Below are positions 1 to 11,074 of a DNA stretch of 64,000 bases, one piece after another; positions within the stretch are counted from its first letter, which is position 1, and each line of letters opens with the position of its first letter. The DNA is taken from positions 62,001 to 126,000 of the forward strand of contig QANT01001012.1 in assembly GCA_003254885.1 (NCBI GenBank), written 5' to 3'. The notes under the pieces were generated by a model. The model did not search any database, had not been told where the DNA came from, and saw nothing but the letters and a program-made list of their open reading frames with translations. The translations under genes and the position numbers were made by a program. This DNA comes from Purshia tridentata. Lineage: Eukaryota; Streptophyta; Magnoliopsida; Rosales; Rosaceae.

Positions 1-1050
1 TTCATTAGGCCACGTCATAAATAACTATCAATTGGGTGCTTGCTTACGTAAGTGTTTGGCAGTGGAAGAGAAAGTAACCAATCATCTCTCTCGTTCTCTC
101 CCATTGGTTTCCCTTGATAAAGTAACTATCAATTGAATTAGAGTTTGATTACTAAAATGTCCTTATACAATTTTTAATATGTTTTATATCTTTTTTGTTG
201 TTGTCAAACTAAATATATATATCGATCTAAACAATCTTAAATGGAAAAGTTTTCTTATAAAAAAAGGAAAATAATGATCTAAAAAAGGTGAGGGTAATTT
301 TATTTGGTTGAAGGCAATTTTGGATTGAGGTTTTATTTGGTTGAGGGCAATTTGAGGTTTTCTTTGGTTGGGGGCAATTTTGAATTCTTTTAAAAAGAGT
401 GAGAGTAGTTTAGCATAAAAAATTTATTGTTTCTTTTCTAATCCGGACCTTCTTTTATAGAATTCAATTTTTTCCGATTAAGAAATTAAATTCTTTATTT
501 TATGTAGGTCACACACGCTTTTTCATTCTAATATATGTAAGTAAATAAAAGAATTATAATGAAAATCACTCATATTTTTTCCATTCTAATTACAGATAAG
601 GAAACATATCTTATCCTGAGGCTACAAATCACAAGCAGCAAATTCTCGAGCTTCTTTGATGTTGGGGCCGTGCAGTTGGCGCCAACTAAGTGAGTAAGAA
701 AGAAGCTACAATTTAAAAAAAAAAAAAAGGAATAATCGGCTATAATAAGTTAATAAGTGAAAACAGCTACTCAAAAAAAAAAAAATGAAAACTGAGAACA
801 TAGTGTTAGAGATCAAATGGAAAAAAAACAATTAAGTTGACTTGAAAATCAATTATTAACACAGTCTAAGGACGATCCACATCACATGTTTTGTAATTAA
901 ATGTCAAAATAAAAATATTTTATCTTTTTTTTTTTGGCCAAGAAAAAAATATTTAATCTTTAATAACGAAATAATACTTAAGTCACTAACAATGAAACAA
1001 CAAAGTGGGTTCACAGCAGCTGCCATGGCTCGAGCAGAACGTCCAACACT
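1..1050. other. Intergenic, upstream of the kinase gene
   Basis: No gene is seen. The stretch is AT-rich with many homopolymer runs. It holds a short diverged tandem repeat at about 291-385 (listed separately), and the phrase ataactatcaattg occurs near both 20 and 125. The last few hundred bases should contain the promoter of the kinase gene that starts at 1176. Confidence 0.6.
291..385. repeat. Short minisatellite, about 3 copies of a ~30 bp unit
   Basis: Three successive versions of a unit built around tttggttgaggGcaattt start at about 300, 335 and 362. They differ by a few substitutions and small length changes. The array lies about 800 bp upstream of the kinase start codon. Confidence 0.7.
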
Positions 1051-1053
1051 CCA

Positions 1054-1063
1054 ACTATTTATA
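1054..1063 (+). promoter_or_regulatory. Probable TATA box of the kinase gene
   Basis: The sequence tatttataaaaa lies about 115 bp before the kinase ATG at 1176, a plausible distance for a TATA element plus an 80-90 base leader. It is judged from sequence and position only. Confidence 0.45.
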
Positions 1064-1175
1064 AAAAGCCAACAAACCAACAGATAAAACCCACTTTTCC
1101 ATTGTCCTTGAGACTTCTCTTTTCGCTTCTTGTACAAAAAAACACCAGAACAGAATTCAATAACAAAGACAAGAA

Positions 1176-4100
1176 ATGGGTATTTGCTGGGGATCTCCTT
1201 CTAGTGATCCTCATCCTAACACCAAAACACCATCATCTGCAGGTACAATTACTTCAAGATTAATACAAAGAAAAATGGGTCACTGAAAATTTCACAAAAA
1301 TTTTCTCCAAATTCATTTTAACATGGTCTTGCATGGGTTCTTTCTCTTTACGCATTTAATCTTTCTCTTTCTTTGTTTCTCTCATACATGATTCATGCAT
1401 ATATATTTTGTGCCATTTTAGGGACATCTGGAAATCACAGCACCAACAGAGTCTCATACACAAGCAGCAGTGCAGAAAAAAGTCAATTTTCAGAGCTGGC
1501 AAGCCCAAACATGGAGGAGTCACAGAGCAATGGATACATCTTGGAGGCACCCAACTTGAAAGTTTTCAGTTTTGCAGAGTTGAAGGCTGCCACCAAGAAT
1601 TTCAGATCAGATGCAGTGCTTGGTGAAGGAGGGTTTGGGAGGGTCTTCAAGGGTTGGGTGGATGAGAAGACCCTTGCACCTTCTAAGGCTGGCACTGGCA
1701 TGATGGTTGCCATCAAGAAATTGAACCCAGAAAGTGTGCAAGGCTTTCAAGAGTGGCAGGTACTTTTTTTTCAACTCTTAGTGCATTATTTAGCATTTTT
1801 AATAGTGTCTATTTGTATTTTATCCACTTATTATAAAGACGGCATCTTTGATTATTATTATTTTTTTTTTGGCCAAACGGCATCTTTGATTATTAACGAT
1901 GTCATGATTTGGCAACCCTATTGCCTCAGCTTTATGACTATTATTATTATTTTTCAATTCCATGGGAATTCAACAAAAGAAGATGTGGGCTCCACTTTTT
2001 TTAAAAAAAAGTGTCGTTTTCCAATTAGTTTACAAAATAACCTATTTAGAAAGATAATGAACAGGTCTTGAGGAGAAAGAATGGTTGAATTATTAAAGAT
2101 TAAGAACACGATTGGTTCCTAATTTAAAAAATGCTTTCATAAGTTTTCTTCCTTATATCATCTAAGCATGAGACACAAAACATACCCTTAGTCATGCATT
2201 GAATTGTTCAGCAAACTTCTCTTAATTCTTTATTATCATTTTGCATAGCATTGCTACGAGGCTATGGAAAAACACCATTGGAATTGTTCAGTATGTTGGG
2301 ACTTCCAACTTTTATCTTAAAAGCACCATTTTTGTGTTGAGACCATTAGCATTCAGATGTAGAATAAATATTAACATGGCATATAAATCTAATTCATTGG
2401 AAACCCAGTCCTAGCTAGTACTTGGTGTGATTTTAATTCCTATATTATGATTGCTATACTAGTTGTGACACATTTTGGTGCAAAGGCTATGTGTAGCTCA
2501 TTTTCATCTTCCTACGTTTTTTCAGTACTATGCTTTCTTTCAAGGTAATTTACTTAGAGGTTTGAGTTAATGATGTGTTTCCTACCATATTTGATAATGC
2601 AGTCAGAAGTGAACTTTCTAGGAAGACTTTCTCACCCCAACCTTGTCAAGCTATTGGGATACTGTTGGGAGGATAAGGAACTACTCCTTGTTTATGAGTT
2701 CATGAAAAAAGGCAGCTTGGAGAATCATCTTTTCAGAAGTACGAATGTGAAAACAAAGAACTGATGAAAAAAATAAAAGATTTTTGCTTGTTCATGAGCA
2801 CAAATTTGTTGGGCTGACTCTAATTTTCATTTCGAGTAGGGAGCCCTGGTATTGAACCACTCTCTTGGGACAACAGACTCAGTATAGCCATTGGAGCAGC
2901 TCGTGGCCTGGTGTTCTTACACACTTCAGATAAACAAGTTATATACAGAGATTTCAAGGCCTCGAATATATTGCTTGACGGGGTTCGTTCTTCTTTATCC
3001 CAGCCTTTTTGTCTCTCATTTAGTATCATGCATTATGCTCTATTTTGTTCCTAAGAAGATAGAAACTGTGGTAGCCATATAGGAATATAGTTGCCAATTT
3101 GGAATGATTTGGAATACTTTTTTTTTTTTGACAACCAAGTACAGCATTATGCTCAGTCTGATAGATGAGACAACATTATGAAACATATGCAGAAAAAACA
3201 ATGTATTGAACAGCATTTTGGTGGTTATACACTAGAGCAAATGAGGACTAAGAATTTCATTGTGTTATCACACCCTTACGGACTAGTTGATTGAATTTGG
3301 CCAGGGACAAAATCCATGGTTGCTTAGTTTCGTGGTCATATGAATGTATAATTTCATGTGCATGTAAAAATGACATTGATGAAACTCTTTGTTTTTTTTT
3401 TTCCCCCTCTTCTTTATTATCTTCTGCAGAATTACAATGCAAAGATCTCAGATTTTGGCTTGGCGAAATTTGGGCCAACTGGTGGAGAGTCACATGTGTC
3501 AACTAGGATCATGGGCACATATGGTTATGCTGCTCCAGAATACATTGCAACAGGTAATGATATCTGTCAAAATGGAAGTTTTTTGGGAAATTTTATGTAT
3601 GATATATCTTTGTTGGTTTTGACAAATTCACTCATTTCCAACACCTGCTCTTGAGCCTTTGACCCTCAGAGTTTGATTTCAACAACCAGAATATATGCTT
3701 TACATGTTTCTGTTAGGGGGATAGATGAATAAGACAGCTTTTAAATGCAAACCTTTTAATGAAGAGAGGCATTCAATCCAAAACTAATATAAGAAGTGCA
3801 GCTTTATCTTCTTAAGCTGCTAAGCCTGACATGTACACCATAAATTAACAGGTCATTTGTATGTGAAGAGCGATGTGTATGGCTTTGGTGTTGTGCTGCT
3901 CGAAATTCTAACAGGATTACGAGCACTCGATACAAAACGCCCAAAGGAACAACTTAATCTGGTTGACTGGGCTAAACCACTTCTTCTTCATAAAAGAAAA
4001 TTGAGAACCATTATGGATGTACGGATGGAGGGCCAATATTCCTTCAAGGCAGCATTACAGGCAGCAAATGTTACTCTAAACTGTCTGGCACCAGACCCCA

Positions 4101-4291
4101 AAAGTCGACCCTCCATGAAAGAAGTTCTGGAGACATTAGAACAGATCCAAGCAATCAAGGAAAAACCAAAGCCATTTAAGCTTTCCTCTCTTCAATCTAC
4201 TTTTAGTTCTAGTTCTAGTTCTAGTTCTAGTTCTCATGCTCAATCCATTCATCGTTCCCCACTTCACTCTAAGTACCATGGTACTCAATGA
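1176..4291 (+). CDS. Receptor-like cytoplasmic kinase, RLCK-VII/PBL type
   Basis: Six exons: 1176-1242, 1422-1759, 2603-2738, 2840-2982, 3430-3553, 3852-4291, giving 415 aa. The N-terminus MGICWGS has Gly2 for myristoylation and Cys4 for palmitoylation, so the protein probably sits on the plasma membrane. The kinase domain runs from about residue 80 to 365: glycine loop GEGGFG (90-95), ATP-binding Lys121 in VAIK, catalytic Asp218 in YRDFK (Tyr replaces the usual His, as is normal in RLCK-VII) and DFG at 236-238. The activation segment reads [15 protein letters not shown]. There is no extracellular or membrane segment. Such kinases relay immune or growth signals from receptor kinases. The C-tail is a serine run encoded by a TTCTAG microsatellite. 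The start was chosen because it supplies the acylation motif; a later in-frame ATG lies inside intron 1. The family assignment is firm; the partner receptor cannot be told. Confidence 0.92.
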
Positions 4292-5640
4292 GGTCAAAGA
4301 TTGGCTCATACCCATTTTATGTTCAGACATTGAATTTATAATGTTTGAACAATCATCTTCTAATTTTGTTCTTTTTGCATGCTGATTTTTTATTTTTTGT
4401 AGCAATCGTTGTAATTTGTAATTAGTTTTGTTCTTGTAATCACCATTTGTGCTGAATCAGAGGATTGTTTATTGAGCCACACTACATTTTCTCTTTATTT
4501 TAGTAATTCGTTGGAATTCAAGACAAATTTTACTCATGGTTATTGCATGGGGAGATGCATATATATAGAAATTTATTATTCTGATTTGGATGGTGTATGT
4601 GATATATGCTAAATTATGAGCAGAACCTGATTACAATAAAATCTTTAATAATCTTGAGCACTGTCCAATGATAAATCTATCGAAAGCTTTGCTTGTTGAT
4701 CAATTATTGGCTTTACACCCATGATGTTAAACATAATTTTTTTATTTTTTGAGAAGAAAGACTGTAACTGAATATATTATTGAACGGTTACATCACGGGC
4801 GTTAACAACCACCTGATAATACTGAAAAAAGGAGAGGTTGAGCCGTAGAGGGCAGCTCATGTTAATTGCATGATTTTCTTAAAAGTAATATAGTTTCTGT
4901 TATACACGGTATAAATCTTTCATTACTGAGAGTCTGAGATGGCAATCTTTAAATGAAATTGATGGATCCTACGGTTCCTACCTACTTTTTATGCATATGC
5001 GTGAAGAAGATGTACAAGGCTCTTTAATATTGCTGATCACATTAATTGTATTGTACTGACAGTACTGTAGGTAAACGTTATTCATGAAAAAACAATCTTT
5101 ATATATTTAACGGTTTTGAAAAGTTCATAAAATAGTCTTATTTAAAAAAAAAGTATTTGTTTATCAAGTTTTGTGACAATTGATTTATACTAATACTGAA
5201 AAATGAAACAATTTGAATCACTTCTAACGAGATTCATTGCATCACTAATGACAACTGCTAATTAACATAGAAATTGTGGCATATGTATGGGTTTAAAAAA
5301 TGCAAAATTTCTAATAATACATTTTTTTTTTAATTTTAGAAAAAGGGAGTCGAATTTGAAATCTCTTTCAATATTGAGAAAAAAAATATTATTAGACTAA
5401 TAACTAGTTATTAATTTTTAACAATACCTTTGTTTTTAAATTAAAAAAAAAAACCATTACTCTTTGTTTTTGTAATGTATTAAAACGCTCTCATTGTTGG
5501 GGAAAGAAAAAGAATGCCTCCTTTTCCCTTTAAAAACCCCACAAAGCGCACATGAAATGGTTGAAGCGCACTACAACTGAAAAAGATTTAAAACGAGTGT
5601 ACCTTGCCTTTCCCTTTCCATTATTGTCATCCTTTTGTAA
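4292..5640. other. Intergenic between kinase and prenyltransferase
   Basis: The first 200-300 bp should be the 3' UTR of the kinase gene. The rest is AT-rich, without a convincing ORF. The last part, around 5510-5640, is the likely core promoter and transcript start of the prenyltransferase gene. Confidence 0.5.
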
Positions 5641-5924
5641 CTTTGTAGAGTGTGTATCGTTGGCTTTACGTATGCTTCTGGTTTCTCATTTTCTTACAAA
5701 ACCAAACATCATTTTCTTCTAAATTCTTCTTCTCACACATATTTTTCGTGGCTTTCTGTGTTCTTCTCCATTATCTTCCATTTTTCTGCGATCACTGTTT
5801 TTTTTTCTATTTCAAAGATAAATGTACGATTTTGTGGCTCAGTAGCTCACTAACTGTTATATATAATAAGCCTGAACTCTCTTAGTTCTTCATTGAGTCG
5901 CCAGTGGTCGACAAGCATTCATCA

Positions 5925-6774
5925 GTATGTAAACTCTCTTACTTATTCGTCTATGTACTTATTTATGTGCTTTTTATGTAGTTTATAGTGTTGTGTGACT
6001 GTGAATTGTGATTCTTCTTCATGAATATTCTTTGTTGTTCTGTTTGGTTGCTCAGAAAACTGAGGAAAGGAAAGGAGAGTATCAAACTTGGACGACTTTC
6101 TCTTTTGGGTTTCATGTGTTCATTATTTGGAGCCCAAGATTGGCTTTGAATACTGAAAAAAATTTCAAAATTTTATTGGTAATATTTGGGTCGGTTGTGG
6201 TGGGTCTCTCTGTTCTTATGTACAAATACGAGACCTTTTGACGTATATAACTTTGAATTCTTACGTATATCTTTGTGGTTTAAGTTAGTCTCAACTTGAA
6301 GATCCAAATCCTAAATAAGGGAAAAAACAAAAAAAACCGAAACAGAGCCTCCCTCCCTATTTAAGTTTCTCTCAACTTTAAGTTATTCTTTGTGGTTTAA
6401 GTTAGTCTCAACTTAAGGCCATCTTTGTGGTTTAAATTAGTCTCAACTTTAATTTAGTGTTAAGCATATGGTTAATTCTTAAACATTGAATTGTTCAGTG
6501 AGAAATTTTGATATAGAATTGGACTTGAGGTTGTCATGGGCTCCGTGTGATTGGATACCTCCCTCCCTAGCTAGAGTTTGACAAATTGCTTCATATATTA
6601 CATTTTTCTTTGCTTGTGGACCGTTTATGCATCTTTCCTTTTGTTTTTTATTTACTTCTGCCCTATTCTCATGCAAGCATTCCTCAGTATTTTCAACTCC
6701 TTTACTATATTTTCTACTATGTATGGTGGGTGTTAGTCTTACTTGTAGGCTGAGGTTTATTCCTCTTTAAGCAG
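5925..6774 (+). other. Predicted 5' UTR intron of the prenyltransferase gene
   Basis: A donor-like gtatgtaaac at 5925 and an acceptor-like tctttaagcag ending at 6774 bracket an AT-rich stretch just before the ATG at 6814. The short ORFs seen between 5650 and 6240 have no recognisable domain and fit non-coding leader or intron. Exact ends need transcript data. Confidence 0.5.
6271..6450. repeat. Three copies of a ~27 bp phrase in the leader intron
   Basis: The phrase ctttgtggtttaagttagt plus ctcaactt occurs at about 6271, 6389 and 6423. The first two are nearly identical and the third has one or two changes. The second and third are almost head to tail, while the first is 120 bp away. Confidence 0.7.
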
Positions 6775-6813
6775 GGTCGCTTTGGCTTTGATCGTCTAGC
6801 TTGTGTAAATCAT

Positions 6814-7863
6814 ATGATGGAGAAATATAATGTTAGTGATGCAAGCCGAATCCCAAAGTTGGGGGGCTTTGGTACTTTTTTGAGGAAATGCCTGTTTAGT
6901 GTCTTATCTGTTGGCCCCATTCCCGATCACATAGCGTTCATCATGGATGGGAACCGAAGGTATGCAAGGAAGCGGAACTTACCAGTAGGGGAAGGCCACA
7001 AAGCTGGATTTGTGGCTCTCATGTCATTTCTTAGGTACTGCTATGAATTGGGAGTGAAGTATGTAACCGTCTATGCCTTCAGCATTGACAATTTCAAGAG
7101 AAAACCCGAAGAGGTGCAAACTCTAATGGATCTGCTGCAGGAGAAGATTGAGGGGTTGCTTGAGAAAGAATCTATTGTAAACCAATATGGTATTAGAGTA
7201 CACTTTATTGGTAACTTGAAACTTCTCAATGAGTCTGTCAGGGTTGCAGCTGAAAAGGCAATGAAGGCTACTGCCAACAACTCCAAGGCTGTGCTTTTGA
7301 TCTGTCTGGCCTATACTTCAAGTGATGAGATCGTCCATGCTGTACAAGAATCCTGCAAGGAGAAAAGGAATGAAGTTCAAGCACTGAATGCAATCAAGGT
7401 TAGCAATGGTGTGATTAATGGGTTTGAAGAGGGAGAGAAGATTAATGGTGGGATGGCTTATGATGTTCCCAAATCCTGCAATGACAGTTTGAATGGAGAA
7501 GGAGCATTAAATACCAATGGTAAGATTGTAAAAGTTGAAGGGGATGAAATTGCAAGTAAAACTTGCAATGGTCTGATTAAAGAAGTTCAAGAGAGTGAGA
7601 AGCAGCAGCAGAAAAGTCCTAGTATAAAGCTGGTCGATGTTGAGAAGCACTTGTACATGGCAGTGGCACCTGATCCAGACATTCTAATCCGAACTTCCGG
7701 TGCAACCCGCCTGAGCAATTTCCTTCTTTGGCAAACTACTAACTGCCCATTGTACTGCCCTGCTGTGCTGTGGCCAGAGTTGGGTTTATGGCACTTGGTT
7801 TGTGCAATTCTGAGCTTCCAGCAAAGCTACCACTATGTGGAGAAGAAAAAGAAGCAATTGTAA
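6814..7863 (+). CDS. cis-Prenyltransferase (dehydrodolichyl diphosphate synthase family)
   Basis: One uninterrupted frame of 349 aa. It adds isopentenyl diphosphate units in cis to a farnesyl or similar primer, making long polyprenyl diphosphates for dolichol at the ER. The catalytic motif MDGNRRYARKRN holds Asp45 of the conserved HIAFIMDGNRR block, followed by GHKAG, the YAFSIDNFKR block and, near the C-terminus, PDPDILIRTSG and RLSNFLLWQ. Two things are odd. About 90 residues of polar low-complexity sequence (roughly 193-283) separate the SDEIV helix from the RTSG block. And the RTSG motif is followed by Ala, where many homologues have Glu. No transit peptide is evident. Two ATGs are adjacent (6814, 6817). 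The catalytic motifs argue against it being the non-catalytic NgBR/LEW1-type partner. Confidence 0.92.
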   Translation: MMEKYNVSDASRIPKLGGFGTFLRKCLFSVLSVGPIPDHIAFIMDGNRRYARKRNLPVGEGHKAGFVALMSFLRYCYELGVKYVTVYAFSIDNFKRKPEEVQTLMDLLQEKIEGLLEKESIVNQYGIRVHFIGNLKLLNESVRVAAEKAMKATANNSKAVLLICLAYTSSDEIVHAVQESCKEKRNEVQALNAIKVSNGVINGFEEGEKINGGMAYDVPKSCNDSLNGEGALNTNGKIVKVEGDEIASKTCNGLIKEVQESEKQQQKSPSIKLVDVEKHLYMAVAPDPDILIRTSGATRLSNFLLWQTTNCPLYCPAVLWPELGLWHLVCAILSFQQSYHYVEKKKKQL

Positions 7864-8683
7864 CATTAACCTAAGCTGGTTGCACCTCAATGTTCCTACT
7901 ACTCTAAGCTGTTTGTATTTCCAGGATTGCCAATTTGAATTTGGGTATGATACTTATACTGTAACTTGAATGGACCCAGATAACTAGCAGAACTGTATTT
8001 GATCGACCAAACTTATATGCTAGTTTAGTTGATAAGTATTACATATTATTGTATATGCATATTTGTTGATGTTACTATTTGTATCTTATTATCCATCCTA
8101 GTTTGTGTTGTGGTTCACAAGTTTAAGGCATGTGACTTTACAACTAATTTGGTCATTAAAGTCACCTTGCTTGGATTTATCATTCTCCACCCTTGAAGAA
8201 AGAAAAGATTAGATGTGCCTTAAAAGATGTTCTAATCATCAATGAGATATAATCCTTGTTCTAATCACAGTAGAAGATTGGACACCCTTTGACTATAAAT
8301 GCGATATGCTGTTTTACCAGTACGTGAATGCAAATATACATAGTCAGTTGAAGGCTTTTCAAAAAATTTTCTAATAATGATGATCACCTGTCCCCTCCTT
8401 TCGAGGGCCTCGATCAAAACCCATAGTTTGTGTTTTGTGCGTTGGATGGCAGAAAATGGCAGAAATTCTGTAAAATAGTCGTTAGACCCTAAAAATTTAA
8501 ACTATTAGAGAATGAGCCAATAATGTATATCAAGATTTTAGTTTTACAGTCGAAAAAAAAATCACCCACCAACTGAGAAACTTCATGTTGTGCATTGTAT
8601 AACAGTGCCACACCTGTGAACCAGACTAATTTCATGTAAATTCATTCTCCAAGAAAGTTATAATACTGTTAAACAACAGTGCC
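7864..8683. other. Intergenic before the dirigent copies
   Basis: Contains the 3' UTR of the prenyltransferase gene and AT-rich spacer. At about 8395-8450 there is a segment (cgatcaaaac followed by catagtttgtgttttgtg) that recurs upstream of the intact dirigent gene at about 9420-9455, marking a duplicated flank. Confidence 0.55.
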
Positions 8684-9204
8684 ATGGCTCTCTCTTTGCA
8701 ATTCTATACAGCTTTAATATTTGCCCTCCTCTTAACTTAAGCCACCTCTACGTCTCACCACCACCACTACCAACTCGAGGTCAAGTCCCTCCACTTCGCC
8801 CTCTTTCAGCATGAAACCTTAAACAGTAGTTCATCTATTATAGTGAATGGCGTAGCTGGACCAGGCATTAGTCAAATTCAAGCCACAACCCCTTTTGGCA
8901 CTGTATTTGTTCTCCAGGATCCTATGACTGCCACGTGTAATAGCCGAAGGCATTTCCATTACCTCCAGCTTGGATGAGCCTTCAGAGCATTACAGTTGCT
9001 AAGGTAAGCTTGCGTTTGAAGCACCACACTGGTTCAGTTTCCATGTGGGAGGAACACATAATATCAAGCCCTCTAATATATCATCCTGTTGTGGGAGGCA
9101 CCGGTGATTTCACGTTTGTGCAAGACTATGTAACATCATCCCCAGTCCATCTCAAGGGCCCAATTGTTATTTTTTTTAGTCAAGAGGAGAGGATCGAACT
9201 TTGA
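8684..9204 (+). pseudogene. Dirigent-like pseudogene
   Basis: Collinear with the intact dirigent gene at 10008. It begins ATGGCT in the same context and keeps the hydrophobic leader, the short His run, the phrases for FALFQHET, TTPFGTVFV, LRLKHH and HPVVGGTGDF, and the TSSPV block. It is broken as a coding sequence: an in-frame TAA replaces the AAA lysine codon at the end of the leader (about 8738). A deletion of roughly 25-30 bp with frame change lies near 8930-8945. Similarity is lost after an insertion-like T run near 9172. It is a decayed tandem copy and probably not translated beyond the leader. Confidence 0.85.
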
Positions 9205-10007
9205 GTGCAGACTGTTGTATACCACTGCCGGTTAAATGGACCGATTGACTTCATAAATGGGAATCTGTTGTTTACCACTCAAATCAAGTATACAGTTCAA
9301 GGCGGCTATACTTTTGAAAATGAAGCAGCAACCATATGAACTTTTTAATTAATAATGGTTTTCACTGCAAAGATAAATACCACTTTTTTGGATAATCAAC
9401 CTAACCCCCCTTTGGATGGTTTCGATCAAAACCCCATAGTTGGTGTTTTGTGCATCCGACGGTAGATAGTGTCATGTTGAATATTAGCTTAAAACATCCA
9501 CCAAATACATTACTATCATCTTGAAAAGTGGAGATGAGCCATGAAGGTTCCTCCTCTACCCAAACTACACGGTTGCATGCTCTTGGCTGAAATTGCAGCC
9601 TCAAAAGACTAAAAAGTCTGCATAGAGCCCAGACTTCCTCAACCATATGATGCTCAACTGAAAGCTCATTTGTTATGAAGAAATTTTACAATTTGAGTCA
9701 CGAGATATTACAAATTTCTCAAATTATAGTATATATATAATTATTTATCTATATCTTAAATCGTAAATTAAATGTAATATATTAATAATTATACATATGT
9801 TATAATTTGAGTGAATTGGTAATATCGTTAGTATGTCATGTGGTATTTATATTTTGTTTTCAATTAATGAAACACGCAATCAAAAGAGTCAATTTTTATA
9901 ATGAGAACGGAAAATCATAGGAAGAAAAATCAATGATGTCCATTCTATAAATTCAGTGTTTTCTAAGTCCTTGGCAGCATTTGTGGCTCTGCATGCTTTA
10001 CACTGCC
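9205..10007. other. Spacer and promoter of the intact dirigent gene
   Basis: AT-rich spacer with no gene. It includes the second copy of the duplicated flank (about 9420-9455). A TATA-like tctataaattc near 9944-9953, about 60 bp before the chosen ATG, is the likely core promoter of the intact copy. Confidence 0.5.
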
Positions 10008-10568
10008 ATGGCTCCCTCTATGCGACTGTATGTAATTCTTCCAGTTCTACTTTTTGCTCTCATTTTAACTAAAGCCAACTCTACCTCCACCTCTCACCAC
10101 CACCACCACCACCACCAACTCAAGTCCCTCCATTTCGCGCTCTTTCAACACGAAACCGTAAACAGAACCGCATATCTGGTGGTAAATGGCGTGGCCGGAA
10201 AAGGCATCAGTCAAACCACAACGCCTTTTGGCACCGTGTTTGTGTTCCAGGATCCCATGACGGTCGCAGCCAATCGATCCTCCAAAGCAGTTGGAATAGC
10301 TGAAGGAACTTCCATCACATCCAGCTTCGATGGGCTTCAGAGCATTTCAATTGCTAAAATAACTCTGCGTTTAAAGCACCACTCTGGTTCAATTTCCGTA
10401 GTCGGAGGAACACATAACGTGAAGCCTGCTGATCATCCTGTTGTGGGAGGCACTGGTGATTTCTTGTTTGTGCAAGGCTACGTTACATCATCTCCGGTCG
10501 ATCTCAAGGGCCTAACTGTTGTCTACAAGATTGAATTTCACCTTTACTGGCCTCCATATGCAACCTAA
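10008..10568 (+). CDS. Dirigent protein
   Basis: Intronless, 186 aa. Dirigent proteins are secreted beta-barrels that steer the coupling of monolignol radicals to stereospecific lignans or help place lignin; they have no oxidase activity of their own. Residues 1 to about 25 are a clear signal peptide (MAPSMRLYVILPVLLFALIL). It is followed by a run of seven His (30-36) and then the dirigent domain: FALFQHETVN, the TPFGTVFVFQDPMT block, GIAEGTSI, LRLKHHSGSIS, HPVVGGTGDFLFVQGY and the C-terminal YKIEFHLYWPPY. An in-frame ATG 27 bp upstream (9981) is unlikely to be the start: it would put nine residues before the signal peptide, and the neighbouring pseudogene aligns from the 10008 ATG. The exact product cannot be told from sequence. 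Confidence 0.9.
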   Translation: MAPSMRLYVILPVLLFALILTKANSTSTSHHHHHHHQLKSLHFALFQHETVNRTAYLVVNGVAGKGISQTTTPFGTVFVFQDPMTVAANRSSKAVGIAEGTSITSSFDGLQSISIAKITLRLKHHSGSISVVGGTHNVKPADHPVVGGTGDFLFVQGYVTSSPVDLKGLTVVYKIEFHLYWPPYAT

Positions 10569-11074
10569 GCTTCTTAATCCTAAAGGTATAGCCTATAGGG
10601 CTTGCCCAAATTTGTCTCACTATATTTGAGTATTTTCATTTGTATTTTCACTTTTACTTTAATTTTATCATTATGTATGATTGGAATATGATTGATTAGA
10701 TCATCCATTAAATAAAGATCATAGAACAATAGTCAATATCTCTTAAATTAATCTTTATATCAATTTGATTACGAAAATAAATACAGAAATTTCAAGTTAC
10801 AACTTACAAACCATGTCCATAATAACACCGCCCGCAAAGCTTAAACAAGATGCAAGCATTTACACACACGCACAAAAAAATAAAATAAAAACGATGATAA
10901 GATTATAAGGCATTACCAAAGTAGCAGGTGTTTACATGAGGGTATTTAGTGTCACCTATAACTGATCAAGAATTCAAAACTATGTGGACGACTAATCAAA
11001 GAATCAGATACTATGAAGCAAGCAGGGAAAACTTCACAGGAAAATGAACTGGCCACAACATTCTGAACCATGAA
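10569..11074. other. Convergent 3' region between dirigent and SAC genes
   Basis: Expected to hold the 3' UTR of the dirigent gene on + and of the SAC phosphatase on -. It is AT-rich and no further gene is seen. Confidence 0.55.

Noticed and set aside
10095-10116. His run suggesting a vector His-tag contamination
   Set aside because: The run is inside a natural dirigent gene with normal flanks, and a degraded version is present in the neighbouring pseudogene.
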